Shown in pieces: positions 1 through 8,085 of a stretch of DNA of 64,000 nucleotides. Each line of letters begins with the position of its first letter. Position 1 is the stretch's first letter. This DNA comes from Cupriavidus sp. AU9028. Its GTDB lineage: Bacteria > Pseudomonadota > Gammaproteobacteria > Burkholderiales > Burkholderiaceae. The stretch is from assembly GCF_019795295.1 (NCBI RefSeq), contig NZ_JAIMCG010000001.1:62001-126000 (forward strand), in the 5' to 3' direction. The notes below the pieces were generated by a model. The model had not been told where the DNA came from. It did not search any database and saw only the letters and a list, made by a program, of their open reading frames with translations. Made by a program: the position numbers and the translations under genes.

Positions 1-652
1 CGACGATGCCGTAGTGCAGGTCATCGGTATGGGCGGCGATTTCGACCAGACCGCTTGCCGCGATCTCGCCCACCTGCTGCCAGGTCAGGAATCGCTCGCG
101 CGCGGTCGGTGCCCCGCCGAAGTCCACCGGCTTGCCCTCGGGCGCGTCCAGCCACGCGCCGACGGGCGCCAGCACGGCGGGCCAGCGGTACGCCTTGAGG
201 ATTGGCAGCACGCGCGTGTAGAAGCTGCGGTAGCCGTCGTCGAAGGTGAGCAGCACCGCGCGCTCGGGCAGCGGCGCGCCGCCTTGTTGCGCGGCAAGGA
301 TCTGATCGACCGAGACGGCCTGGTAGCCGTTCTCGCGCAGCCAGGCAAGCTGGGCGATCAGATGGTCGGTGCGCACGCTCAGGTAAGCCTGGTCGGCGTC
401 GGCGTCCTCGACATCGTGGTAGCCGAGCACCGCGACGTGATTGCGCGGCCAGGGCTGTTCGGCCCGCTCCACCGGGCGCTCGGCCGGTGCGGTGAAGCGC
501 GGGATGTCCTTGGCGCAGGCGCCAAGCAGGAATGTTGCGCACAGCAGCAGCCACAGCAGCAGGGACCGCCATGCGGCGAGGGACCCGCGCGGCGCCTGCC
601 GGCGACGCGGGGACGAGCAGCACCAATACGGGCGCAGCGTTGTCGCATTCAT
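1..652 (-). CDS. pgaB: PgaB-like poly-beta-1,6-GlcNAc N-deacetylase, partial (runs off the window start)
   Basis: The first 217 residues are visible; the 3' part lies outside the window. PgaB is an outer-membrane lipoprotein that partially deacetylates poly-beta-1,6-N-acetylglucosamine in the periplasm so that it can be exported. A hydrophobic stretch (residues 30-45) ends in a lipobox L-G-A-C, with the lipidated Cys at 46. The polysaccharide-deacetylase (NodB) fold is shown by YHDVED at 78-83 and TFDDGY at 136-141, whose Asp pair supplies the catalytic base and a metal ligand. The ATG at 652 follows a GGAGG ribosome-binding site and lies 13 bp after the pgaA stop, so the two genes are one transcriptional unit. 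pgaC/pgaD would be expected further downstream, out of view. Confidence 0.9.
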   Translation of the reverse strand, partial: MNATTLRPYWCCSSPRRRQAPRGSLAAWRSLLLWLLLCATFLLGACAKDIPRFTAPAERPVERAEQPWPRNHVAVLGYHDVEDADADQAYLSVRTDHLIAQLAWLRENGYQAVSVDQILAAQQGGAPLPERAVLLTFDDGYRSFYTRVLPILKAYRWPAVLAPVGAWLDAPEGKPVDFGGAPTARERFLTWQQVGEIAASGLVEIAAHTDDLHYGIV

Positions 653-665
653 GACAAGCCTCCGT

Positions 666-3155
666 TCAGAATCGATAAGTCAGGTCGAACACGATGCGCA
701 GTTCGCGCTCGCGCCGGCCGTCGTAGGGGCGGCTGGTGCCGGTCACCGTGGCGCCGACATCGAACACGTCGCTGGTGCGAAAGCGCTGGCCGTAGCCGAG
801 CAGCAGGATCGCGCCGGTGCCGTAGTCGCGCTGGCTGTAGGTACCGGCGCCGGCGAGGAACTGCTGTTCCCAGGCGGTTTCGTAATGGCGATAGAGTGTG
901 TGCGTCAGCCGCAGCGAAGGCAGCACCGTCAGGTCCGCGCGCGGGTTGAAGTACGGTGTGTCGTTGCGGTTGTTGCGCGAGGTCCAGACATCGAGCAGCA
1001 GGTCGCCTTTCAGATGGGGAGCGGTATAGACGCGCTGGAAGCCGGTGATGCCGGCCTCCAGCCGGTCGTTGCCGTCGCTGAAGCGCGAGGGCGCCACGGT
1101 CAGCATCCATTCGGCGCGCTCGCTGTGGCGCCAGCGTGCATACGCCGATACCGTGTCGGCGTAGATCCCCTGATTGAGCGCGCGCAGCGGCGTGCCGGTC
1201 GAGCGGATTGCAGCCGAGGAGCCGACCTGCAGCCGGTCGCCAAGGTCGTATTCCGCCGACAGCCTGGCACCGGGCTTGCCGCCCTGTCCGTAGAAGTGCG
1301 TCGACACTTCCCCTTCAACCGTCAGGTCGCGCACGCGCCATTGCGCACCGGCACGGGCCCAGGTGTAGTCCACCGAGCCTTCCTGGAAGCGGCCGGTCGC
1401 ATATCCCACACCGGCGAAGGCGCGCCAGTCATAGGCGATCGGCGGGCTGTAGAGGATGGACTCGATGCCGAAGTTGCCGTTGCCGACCACCGCGCTGTCG
1501 TTGGCCAGACCGCGGTAGCCCTCGATGCGCAGTTCCGACTTGTTGTGCACGCGCCATTCCCGGTCCAGCCGCTGCGCGGAGAGGTCCTCGGGGAAGCGCG
1601 CCATGGTGTCGTCGCGCATCAGCTGTGCCTGGCGCCATTCCTGCAGCTCCAGCGCGGCATGTCCCTGCTGTACCTCGACCGACAGGCTGCGCGGCGACAG
1701 CGCTTCGGCCAGCTTCAATTCGTTCTCCGCGGCGCGCGGCCAATTGCGGGCGCGATAGACGTCGGCGAGCGCGGCGCGCAGCCCGGTGTGCCCCGGCGCC
1801 TTGCGCACCATCTCTTCCAGCCGCTGCTGGGCCTGGACCGTGTCGTCGGCTTGGCGCCGGGCCTGCGCCGCCACCATCTCGGCCTGCAGCCACAGGTCGC
1901 TACGCTGGCGCATCGGCTGACCGCGCGTCCACAGCCACGGACGCTGCTCGTCGCGCGCCTGGCGCACGGTGTCGCCAGCCGGGTCGAACGCCTCCGCTTC
2001 CGCGAACGCGTAGTACAGGCCGGTCTGCGTCTCCAGCCGCTCCTCGTTGTCGCCGCCGGCCGGCTGGGCATCGAGCACTTGCCGATACAGCGCTTCGGCG
2101 CGCTCGGGCTGGCGCAGATACAGATAGGCCGAGGCGACATTGGCCAGCGCATACGCCGGCACCTCGTTGCCCTCCGCCAGCAGCGCCTCGTAGCTGTCGA
2201 CCAATTCCCGCATCCGCATGCGGGCATGCAGCGCGGCGAGGCGGTCGATGCGCGCACGGCGCAGCAGCGGCGCCCCGCCAGCGCCCATGTCGCGCAGCTG
2301 AGGCAGCAGCCGGTCGTAGTTGGCGAGCGCGCGGTCGGCAATCACGAAGCGTTCGGCCTCGCGCCGCGTCGGCATGCGGGCCAGGCGTACCTGCTCGGCG
2401 ACGGCATCCAGTTGCAGTTCCAGCAGGGTTGGCGCTTCGAACAGGCCCGGTCGCTCCTTCGCCAGCCGCAGGGCGGGCTCGGGAAGACCGGCGCGCTGCA
2501 GTGCCCGCACGTACTCGCGCACCACGTCGTCGCGCTGTGGCGCAAGCGAGTGCGCCTGATCGGCTTCGAACAGCGCGTCGTACGGCTGCGCGGCGCGCGT
2601 GTAGGCGTAGACGAGCGCCAGGCGCGCGTCTGCGTCGGCCGGCCGGGCCTCCACCTGTTGCTTGCCCAGCGCGACGGCTTCGGCAGCATGGCCGCTGTCG
2701 GCCAGCACCAGTATCTCGCCGAGCGCAAAATCGGCGCGGTCCGGGAAGCGCGCCCGGCCTTCTCGATAGCGGGCCAGCGCATCGTCCCAGCGGGCGCTGT
2801 CGCGATAGGCGCGCGCAACGGCGGCCAGCGCCGGGGCAGGCGCATCGGACGGCTGGCCCATGGCGTCCCAGGCCTGCAACACCTCGTCGGATCGGCCAGC
2901 CCATCCCGCGATGACAATGCGGTCCCATGCCGCCCGGCGGTCTCCGGGATTTGACGCAAGACGCTCGCGCAGCGCCGCGAGCGCACTGTCGTGGTCGCCG
3001 GCACGGGCGCGCTGGATCCAGGTGTCGTAGGTCGGATCGGCATGCGCGATGCCGGGCAGGCAGCACAGCGCCGCCGCAACGCCGGCCGCCAGACTGCCGG
3101 CGAGCCTTGCGGCCGGCCGGTCGGCCGCATGCCGGCGCGTATTGAGTGAGTCCAT
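666..3155 (-). CDS. pgaA: PgaA-like poly-beta-1,6-GlcNAc outer-membrane export porin
   Basis: 829 aa, close to E. coli PgaA (about 807). The start is the ATG giving MDSLNTRR, with a GGAG site 6 bp upstream; a longer reading to 3335 has no support. A signal peptide ends near HADPTYD. Residues about 40-520 are helical repeats rich in Ala/Leu/Arg of TPR type, thought to bind deacetylated polymer and PgaB. The last ~300 residues alternate as beta strands and end in an aromatic residue (DLTYRF), typical of an outer-membrane barrel. It is followed at once by pgaB. Function is inferred from the family and from the pgaB neighbour. Confidence 0.9.
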   Translation of the reverse strand: MDSLNTRRHAADRPAARLAGSLAAGVAAALCCLPGIAHADPTYDTWIQRARAGDHDSALAALRERLASNPGDRRAAWDRIVIAGWAGRSDEVLQAWDAMGQPSDAPAPALAAVARAYRDSARWDDALARYREGRARFPDRADFALGEILVLADSGHAAEAVALGKQQVEARPADADARLALVYAYTRAAQPYDALFEADQAHSLAPQRDDVVREYVRALQRAGLPEPALRLAKERPGLFEAPTLLELQLDAVAEQVRLARMPTRREAERFVIADRALANYDRLLPQLRDMGAGGAPLLRRARIDRLAALHARMRMRELVDSYEALLAEGNEVPAYALANVASAYLYLRQPERAEALYRQVLDAQPAGGDNEERLETQTGLYYAFAEAEAFDPAGDTVRQARDEQRPWLWTRGQPMRQRSDLWLQAEMVAAQARRQADDTVQAQQRLEEMVRKAPGHTGLRAALADVYRARNWPRAAENELKLAEALSPRSLSVEVQQGHAALELQEWRQAQLMRDDTMARFPEDLSAQRLDREWRVHNKSELRIEGYRGLANDSAVVGNGNFGIESILYSPPIAYDWRAFAGVGYATGRFQEGSVDYTWARAGAQWRVRDLTVEGEVSTHFYGQGGKPGARLSAEYDLGDRLQVGSSAAIRSTGTPLRALNQGIYADTVSAYARWRHSERAEWMLTVAPSRFSDGNDRLEAGITGFQRVYTAPHLKGDLLLDVWTSRNNRNDTPYFNPRADLTVLPSLRLTHTLYRHYETAWEQQFLAGAGTYSQRDYGTGAILLLGYGQRFRTSDVFDVGATVTGTSRPYDGRRERELRIVFDLTYRF

Positions 3156-3832
3156 TGAAAGCTCCGCAGCCGTCTCTCGAGGAGATGGCCGAACGCTCTC
3201 CGCCCGTGTTCGACACGAGGGAGGATGGTTATCGGCTGGAACGCGCGGCACGAGGGCACGGTACCCGGGGCCGTCCGGCCGGCGGGTCGCCGGAGCCGGG
3301 TCGGCAGGGGCCCGGCGGGCACCGAAGAACCGCACCGGAAGGCCATTGATCGGACGTAATGGCGTCGTGCTGCCGCAACCCGCTCGCTGGCGGGATGCGG
3401 TGCCGCAATAAGCCGCAAAGTGTAGCGAGCGGAGAAATTCGAATTGTTAATGATCTAAAACGGGGAATTGCCGCAATGGAGCCGCCTGAAAAACGCAATG
3501 CGGCAATGGCGCGGCGCTTCAATATCGCTGTGCTGGCGGGGATTTGCCCTTGTTTCAAGGGCCAGCGCGGGCGCGGACAACCCTCACCCGATGTCGATTG
3601 GATTGCGCAAATTCGCCCGCCATTGCCTTGCGCGTCGTTGTTTTCCAATTGCAAAAAATTGCAAAGGACGGAGTACGGACGCTGCAAGCGGATAAGCCAA
3701 TTCTCAAACGGCGAGAAGCGAAAAATGCCGGTGCTTTCGTGATGTCGGTTCGCCGAGCACGCCAGCAGACTGGCAATGCAGTCGCCCCCGTCTTTACGCC
3801 TTCCGTCTCCTGGTCAGCAATCGCGAGGTTCC
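3156..3832. promoter_or_regulatory. Long divergent intergenic region between pgaA and the pilin gene
   Basis: 677 bp without a convincing gene. It must hold the promoters of the minus-strand pga operon and the plus-strand pilin gene. The middle (about 3415-3480) and 3640-3740 are clearly richer in A/T than the surrounding coding DNA. At 3647-3666 the motif AATTGCAAA occurs twice, exactly 10 bp apart, which places both copies on one face of the helix as in many response-regulator sites. No strong -35/-10 pair or sigma-54 site could be assigned with confidence. A 127-codon open frame inside it (3359-3742) has no ribosome-binding site and unusual composition, and is not called a gene. Confidence 0.5.
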
Positions 3833-4315
3833 ATGCCTTCTTTCCAGAACGCCACCTACTTGCCGGCGGCGCTTGCGCGCGGGTTCCAGCAGGGCTTTAC
3901 GCTGCTCGAACTGATGATCGTGGTCGCGATCATCGGCGTTCTCGCCGCCATTGCGGTGCCGCAGTACCAGGACTACGTCGCCCGCTCGCAGGTCGCGCGC
4001 GCCGTCGGCGAGCTGTCGGCCTACCGCGCCGCGTTCGAAGACCGGCTCAATCAGGGGGATGCGACTGTGGACCGCGATGCGCTGGGCTATACCAGCTCGA
4101 GCCTGTATCCAGATCCCGCCTTTCCGGTTGCGCTCGCCGAATCGGGGGCCTTGCAATGGTCGGTGACGCTTGGCGCGGCATCGTCGCCGGCGGTGTCCGG
4201 ATCGATCATTACCGTGGCCCGCGCGGCGGACGGGCAGTGGTCCTGCTCCATCGCGCCGGGGCCTCGCCTGAAGGACAGGCATGTGCCGAAAAGCTGTCCG
4301 CTGCGCGCGGGCTGA
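3833..4315 (+). CDS. pilA: Type IV major pilin-like protein
   Basis: 160 aa. The prepilin signature is clear: G21 followed by FTLLELMIVVAIIGVLA, with Glu at mature position 5, then the long hydrophobic N-terminal helix. PilD-type prepilin peptidase would cut after G21 and N-methylate Phe. The leader is long (21 aa, ends RGFQQG). The ATG chosen has GAGG 4-5 bp upstream; an upstream in-frame ATG at 3776 has none. The C-terminus has one cysteine pair (WSCS and KSCP), the expected disulfide loop. The segment before it, AASSPAVSGS, is the Ala/Ser/Pro-rich kind of sequence used by PglL-type O-glycosyltransferases, and such an enzyme is encoded next. No pil assembly genes are in view. Confidence 0.92.
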   Translation: MPSFQNATYLPAALARGFQQGFTLLELMIVVAIIGVLAAIAVPQYQDYVARSQVARAVGELSAYRAAFEDRLNQGDATVDRDALGYTSSSLYPDPAFPVALAESGALQWSVTLGAASSPAVSGSIITVARAADGQWSCSIAPGPRLKDRHVPKSCPLRAG

Positions 4316-4410
4316 TCCGCCCCTGCAGCTGTGCTGCGGGCAAAGGGCGAACGCATGCTGCCGGGGCGGGCGCTACGCTATCATGCGCGTTTGTCCCGAC
4401 CCTGCCCGTC

Positions 4411-6186
4411 ATGCCGTTGCGCAGATCCTCTTTCCTCGCGCCGCTTCTGGTTCTGTCGATCTGCGTGCCGCTGCTGGTTTCCCACCACACTCTGCCGCTG
4501 TCCACCTTCTACGGGGAGTGGGCGTCCGCGCTCGGTTTCGTGCTCGTCGTGGCGCTGACGCTCGCGGTCAGCCGGCACGAAGAACAAGCTGGGACGGGCG
4601 GCTTTCCGCTGGTGGCGCTGGTTCCGCTGTGGCTGATCGTGATGACCATGGTGGGCTGGGCCTGGCGCGGGCACGACATCACGGGCAGCGCAGCAATGAC
4701 CGCCATCGCGCTGCTGCTCGCCACCGCCGTCATGATGGCCGGGTATCGCCTGCGCAGCGCCATGTCGGCGCAGGCCGCAATGGATACGGTTGCCACCGCG
4801 TTGCTGGTAGCCGGGCTGCTGGGCACGGTCGCCCAATGGGTGCAGGTGTTTCGCCTCGAACCCTACAGCTGGCAACTGGTGTCCGAGTATTTCTACGACA
4901 GCAATCGCCGCCTGTGGGGCAACCTGAACCAGCCCAATCATCAGGCGACCGTGCACGGCCTCGCGCTCGCCGCGTCGGTGTGGCTCGTCAGCCGGGGCAA
5001 GCTGCGTGTCACCCCCTGGCTGGTCGCCGTGGCGCTGATCGAAACCGGCGTGGTGTTGTCTGGTTCGCGCACCGGCGTGCTGCATGTCGGCATTGCCGCG
5101 CTGTACGCGCTGGTCGCGGCCTGGCAAGCCCGCAAAGCGCCGCGCTGGGCGGCTTTGATGGCCCGCCCTGTCGGCCTTGTATTTGCGGCCGCCGCCCTGG
5201 TCTCGCTACTGATGCTGATGCAGCCCGCCATCCGCAATGCCGGCCAGGTGCTCGGCTGGCAGCTGTTCGACACGGTCGCGCAATTGCAGGCGGCCGACCA
5301 GACCTCCGCCCGGCAAGCCCTGTGGGGACATGCGTGGGCCATGTTCCGTGCGCACCCCTGGCTGGGGGTGGGTTGGGGCGAGTTTGGCTGGGCGCAGTTC
5401 CAGCAGCTCGACCGGCTCGGCATCACCGTGGAGATGTCGCTGCACGCGCATAACGCGGTGCTCGACCTCCTTGCAAAGACCGGGGTAGCGGGCAGCGCCG
5501 GCGTGATTGTCGGGCTGGCATGGTGGTTCTGGCGGGTGGTGCGCTGCCGGCTGTGGCGGGCAGCGGAGGAAGAGACCGCGTCCGCGGCGCTGGCGCTGAC
5601 CTGGCTGGCGATGCTGTGCGGGCATTCGATGCTCGAGTACCCGCTGCATTACCTCTATTTCCTGTTGCCGTTCTGCCTGCTGCTGGGCTGGCTGGAGCCG
5701 GCCGCGCTGACGCTGCCCATGCAGCGGGGCACCGGCAGGGCCGCGGTTGCCGTGTTTGTGGCGGTCGCGGCGGTGGTGCTCGCCGTGCTGTGGCAGGACT
5801 ATCGGCGCGTCGAAGCAGCCGAATACGCCGAGCGCGGCGCGGAAACCCGCTTGCCGCTGCCACGGCTGCTGCTGCGCCCGTATGCGATGGCGAACCTGGC
5901 CGAGCGTGCCGAGCTGGCCCCGGAGAACGCGAGCCGATGGCTGGAGCCGCATATCCGGGCGGTGCACCTGCTGCCCACGCCCACCATGATCGGCCGCACC
6001 GCATGGCTCTTTGCGCTGCAGGGGGACGAGCAGGAGGCGCGCCGCTGGCTGGAGCGCCTGCGGTTCTATTACAGCGGCGACGAGGCGGCGCAATTGGGCC
6101 GGGTAGCCCGGTTCTGCCAACAGACGCAGGCGGCGGCGCGTCCGGAGGCGTTCTGCGCCTGGGTCAGCCGCCAGGCCGTGCGGTAG
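4411..6186 (+). CDS. pglL: PglL/Wzy-type O-oligosaccharyltransferase (pilin glycosylation)
   Basis: 591 aa integral membrane protein with about a dozen hydrophobic segments and a large periplasmic loop. Members of the O-antigen ligase/polymerase superfamily with this layout move lipid-linked glycan onto protein Ser/Thr (PglL) or polymerise O-antigen (Wzy). Family motifs are LNQPNHQATVHG around residue 170 and a loop with HAHNAVLDLLAKTG around 343-356, including the conserved His. The C-terminus (DYRRVEAAEYAERG onward) is a soluble, PglL-like Wzy_C_2-type tail. The gene starts 95 bp after the pilin stop on the same strand, so the pilin is the likeliest acceptor. An O-antigen ligase role is less likely because no glycosyltransferase cluster surrounds it. 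Confidence 0.8.
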   Translation: MPLRRSSFLAPLLVLSICVPLLVSHHTLPLSTFYGEWASALGFVLVVALTLAVSRHEEQAGTGGFPLVALVPLWLIVMTMVGWAWRGHDITGSAAMTAIALLLATAVMMAGYRLRSAMSAQAAMDTVATALLVAGLLGTVAQWVQVFRLEPYSWQLVSEYFYDSNRRLWGNLNQPNHQATVHGLALAASVWLVSRGKLRVTPWLVAVALIETGVVLSGSRTGVLHVGIAALYALVAAWQARKAPRWAALMARPVGLVFAAAALVSLLMLMQPAIRNAGQVLGWQLFDTVAQLQAADQTSARQALWGHAWAMFRAHPWLGVGWGEFGWAQFQQLDRLGITVEMSLHAHNAVLDLLAKTGVAGSAGVIVGLAWWFWRVVRCRLWRAAEEETASAALALTWLAMLCGHSMLEYPLHYLYFLLPFCLLLGWLEPAALTLPMQRGTGRAAVAVFVAVAAVVLAVLWQDYRRVEAAEYAERGAETRLPLPRLLLRPYAMANLAERAELAPENASRWLEPHIRAVHLLPTPTMIGRTAWLFALQGDEQEARRWLERLRFYYSGDEAAQLGRVARFCQQTQAAARPEAFCAWVSRQAVR

Positions 6187-6369
6187 GTCGCATTTCTCTC
6201 CCCCGAAAGTTGGTCGCGTTTCGCGGCAGCAACCCAGCGGCCATTCTCTTGCCCAGGAATGAACGCTAAGCGCCACTTCAACCCTCTGCGGGATACGTAA
6301 CTCGAGTAACACCCCCCTAGACTGCCCCCGTTCGCTGTCCGAAGCTGTCCGACATGTTGGGGGTAGTCG

Positions 6370-7314
6370 ATGAAGGTGTCCAGGCGTGTGGCGGGAAGCC
6401 TGCTGGTGCTCGGCGTAGCGGCCGTGCTCGGGACCGAGGTCTTTGCGAGGGCGGCGCTCGGCCTGGGCGACCCGCCGTTGTATCAGGCCGACCCTGAAAT
6501 CGAATATCTGCTGCAGCCGAACCAGAATGTCAGGCGGTTCGGCCATCTCTATCATGTGAACCAGTACAGCATGCGGTCGGCCGATTTCCCGGCCGCGCCG
6601 CAGGCCGGGGAACGCCGAGTGCTCGTCTTCGGCGATTCCGTCGTCAACGGCGGCGCCAGGGTGGACCAGACTCGCCTTGCCACCGAGCAGGTGCGCAACC
6701 GGCTGGGCGGCGCTGGCGGGCCGGCGACGGTTGGCAATGTCGCGGCGTTCAGCTGGGGGCCAGGCAACTGGCTGGCCTACGCCCGGCGCCACGGCTTCTT
6801 CGGCGCCGATACCGTGATCGTCGTGGTCAACGCTGCCGACTACGGGGACGTGCCGACTTTCGCGCCGCTCGATCCCGACACGCATCCGTCGCGGCGGCCC
6901 ATCTCCGCACTGGTGGAAGGGGCGACACGCTATCTGCCCGAGTTCCTGGGGCTGGATTCGGCCGCGCCGCTGCCACCGCCGGCCGTCAGAGAGCAGGACC
7001 GGGAGGCGTCGCTGCGGGATTTCGACGAACTGCTCGCCATGGCCCAGGCCGCTGGCGTCAAGGTCCGTCTGGTCCAGCACTTCCAGCGCCACGAGCTCGA
7101 TGCCCCCGAGACGCCGGCAGGGCTGCAGGCCTTCGCCCGCCTATGCGAGCAGCGGCAGATTCCGGTGGTCAGCCTGCGCGACGCCGAAGCGCGCTCGCGC
7201 GACATCGCCTATCTCGACGAGATCCACCTGACCGAGGCAGGACAGGACATCCTGGCCGAGGGGCTGATGACGGCGCTGGACGATTCCGTAACCCAGTTGA
7301 GCGCGATGCGCTGA
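6370..7314 (+). CDS. SGNH/GDSL-family hydrolase, membrane-anchored or secreted
   Basis: 314 aa. An N-terminal hydrophobic segment (residues 8-24) follows SRR and may be an uncleaved anchor. The SGNH fold is supported by FGDSVVNGG with the nucleophile Ser at 90 and by DEIHLTEAG at 283-291, giving the Asp-x-x-His catalytic pair. Such enzymes remove or transfer acyl groups on sugars, lipids or esters. The substrate cannot be read from the sequence. Its position after the pilin and PglL-type gene hints at glycan or exopolysaccharide tailoring, but a 183-bp gap suggests its own promoter. The start at 6370 follows a G-rich stretch (GGGGGTAG) serving as ribosome-binding site. Confidence 0.75.
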   Translation: MKVSRRVAGSLLVLGVAAVLGTEVFARAALGLGDPPLYQADPEIEYLLQPNQNVRRFGHLYHVNQYSMRSADFPAAPQAGERRVLVFGDSVVNGGARVDQTRLATEQVRNRLGGAGGPATVGNVAAFSWGPGNWLAYARRHGFFGADTVIVVVNAADYGDVPTFAPLDPDTHPSRRPISALVEGATRYLPEFLGLDSAAPLPPPAVREQDREASLRDFDELLAMAQAAGVKVRLVQHFQRHELDAPETPAGLQAFARLCEQRQIPVVSLRDAEARSRDIAYLDEIHLTEAGQDILAEGLMTALDDSVTQLSAMR

Positions 7315-7336
7315 TCCTTGCGGCACCGCTGCGCCG

Positions 7337-7819
7337 TCAGTCGCGCGCCGCCACCCAATCCCCCGACTTGCCGCCGTGCTTCTCCAGCAGGCGGATATCG
7401 CCCATCGTCATGCCCCGGTCCACCGCCTTGCACATGTCGTAGATGGTCAGCAGTGCGACCTGCACGCCGGTCAGCGCTTCCATCTCGACGCCGGTCTGGC
7501 CACGCGTTTCCGCGCGGACGGTACAGCGGACGGTGCTGGCGGTCTCGTCCAGCGCAAAGTCGAGCGCCACCTTGGTCAGCGCCAGCGGGTGGCACAGCGG
7601 AATCAGGTCGGCGGTGCGCTTGGTTGCCATGATGCCGGCGATACGGGCGATGCCGAGTACGTCGCCCTTCTTCGCGGTGCCGTCGCGCACCAGCGCGAAG
7701 GTGGCGGGCGCCATCGCGATGGTGCCGGTGGCGATGGCGACGCGGTGGGTCGCCTCCTTGGCGCCGACGTCGACCATATGGGCCTGACCGGCGGTATCGA
7801 AGTGGGTGAGGTTGGTCAT
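7337..7819 (-). CDS. moaC: Cyclic pyranopterin monophosphate synthase MoaC
   Basis: 160 aa, the normal length. MoaC converts 3',8-cyclo-7,8-dihydro-GTP, made by MoaA, to cyclic pyranopterin monophosphate in molybdenum cofactor synthesis. Conserved stretches are visible: [12 protein letters not shown] near the N-terminus, the IPLCHPL motif in the middle, and EMEALTGV followed by [10 protein letters not shown] near the C-terminus, which contribute active-site Asp/Lys residues. The ATG at 7819 starts the standard MTNLTHFD sequence; a longer reading to 8176 is low-complexity and rejected. It is monocistronic here, divergent from bepA. Confidence 0.95.
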   Translation of the reverse strand: MTNLTHFDTAGQAHMVDVGAKEATHRVAIATGTIAMAPATFALVRDGTAKKGDVLGIARIAGIMATKRTADLIPLCHPLALTKVALDFALDETASTVRCTVRAETRGQTGVEMEALTGVQVALLTIYDMCKAVDRGMTMGDIRLLEKHGGKSGDWVAARD

Positions 7820-7968
7820 GGGAATGAATCCAGGAGGGCGAGAGCGGCGCCGGAGACAGCGCGCAAAACAGAGCCGAAGGGCGACGCTGTAGACAGCGGC
7901 GGACGCCGGTCCGCAAGGGACCGCGCAAGGGGCGGCACGGCCTTTGCGGAACGGTAGCCGAGGGCCGC

Positions 7969-7974
7969 TATCAT
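7969..7974 (+). promoter_or_regulatory. Possible -10 element upstream of bepA
   Basis: TATCAT resembles a sigma-70 -10 hexamer, with TTGCGG at 7944-7949 as a weakly spaced (19 bp) -35. Transcription would begin near 7981. That favours translation of the next gene from the downstream ATG at 8086 rather than from 7981. Confidence 0.3.
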
Positions 7975-8085
7975 AGCAACATGCTTGCCCACCGCCCCGC
8001 AGCCCATCGTCTCTTCGCCTTTGCCGCCAGGCGTGCCCGCGACGGCGTCCCGACGCCGGCGCCGCAGCGGCCGGTGCAGGCGGCG

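Noticed and set aside
441-2954. 837-codon open frame on the plus strand opposite pgaA
   Set aside because: Antisense to a clear gene; composition is Arg/Gly/Ala-rich as expected for a shadow frame in high-GC DNA, with no domain or ribosome-binding site.
3359-3742. 127-codon plus-strand open frame upstream of the pilin
   Set aside because: No ribosome-binding site, no recognisable domain, mixed composition, and it covers the A/T-rich regulatory gap.
3771-3790. Sigma-54 promoter (TGGCA) before the pilin
   Set aside because: The downstream TTGC half is missing at the required spacing.
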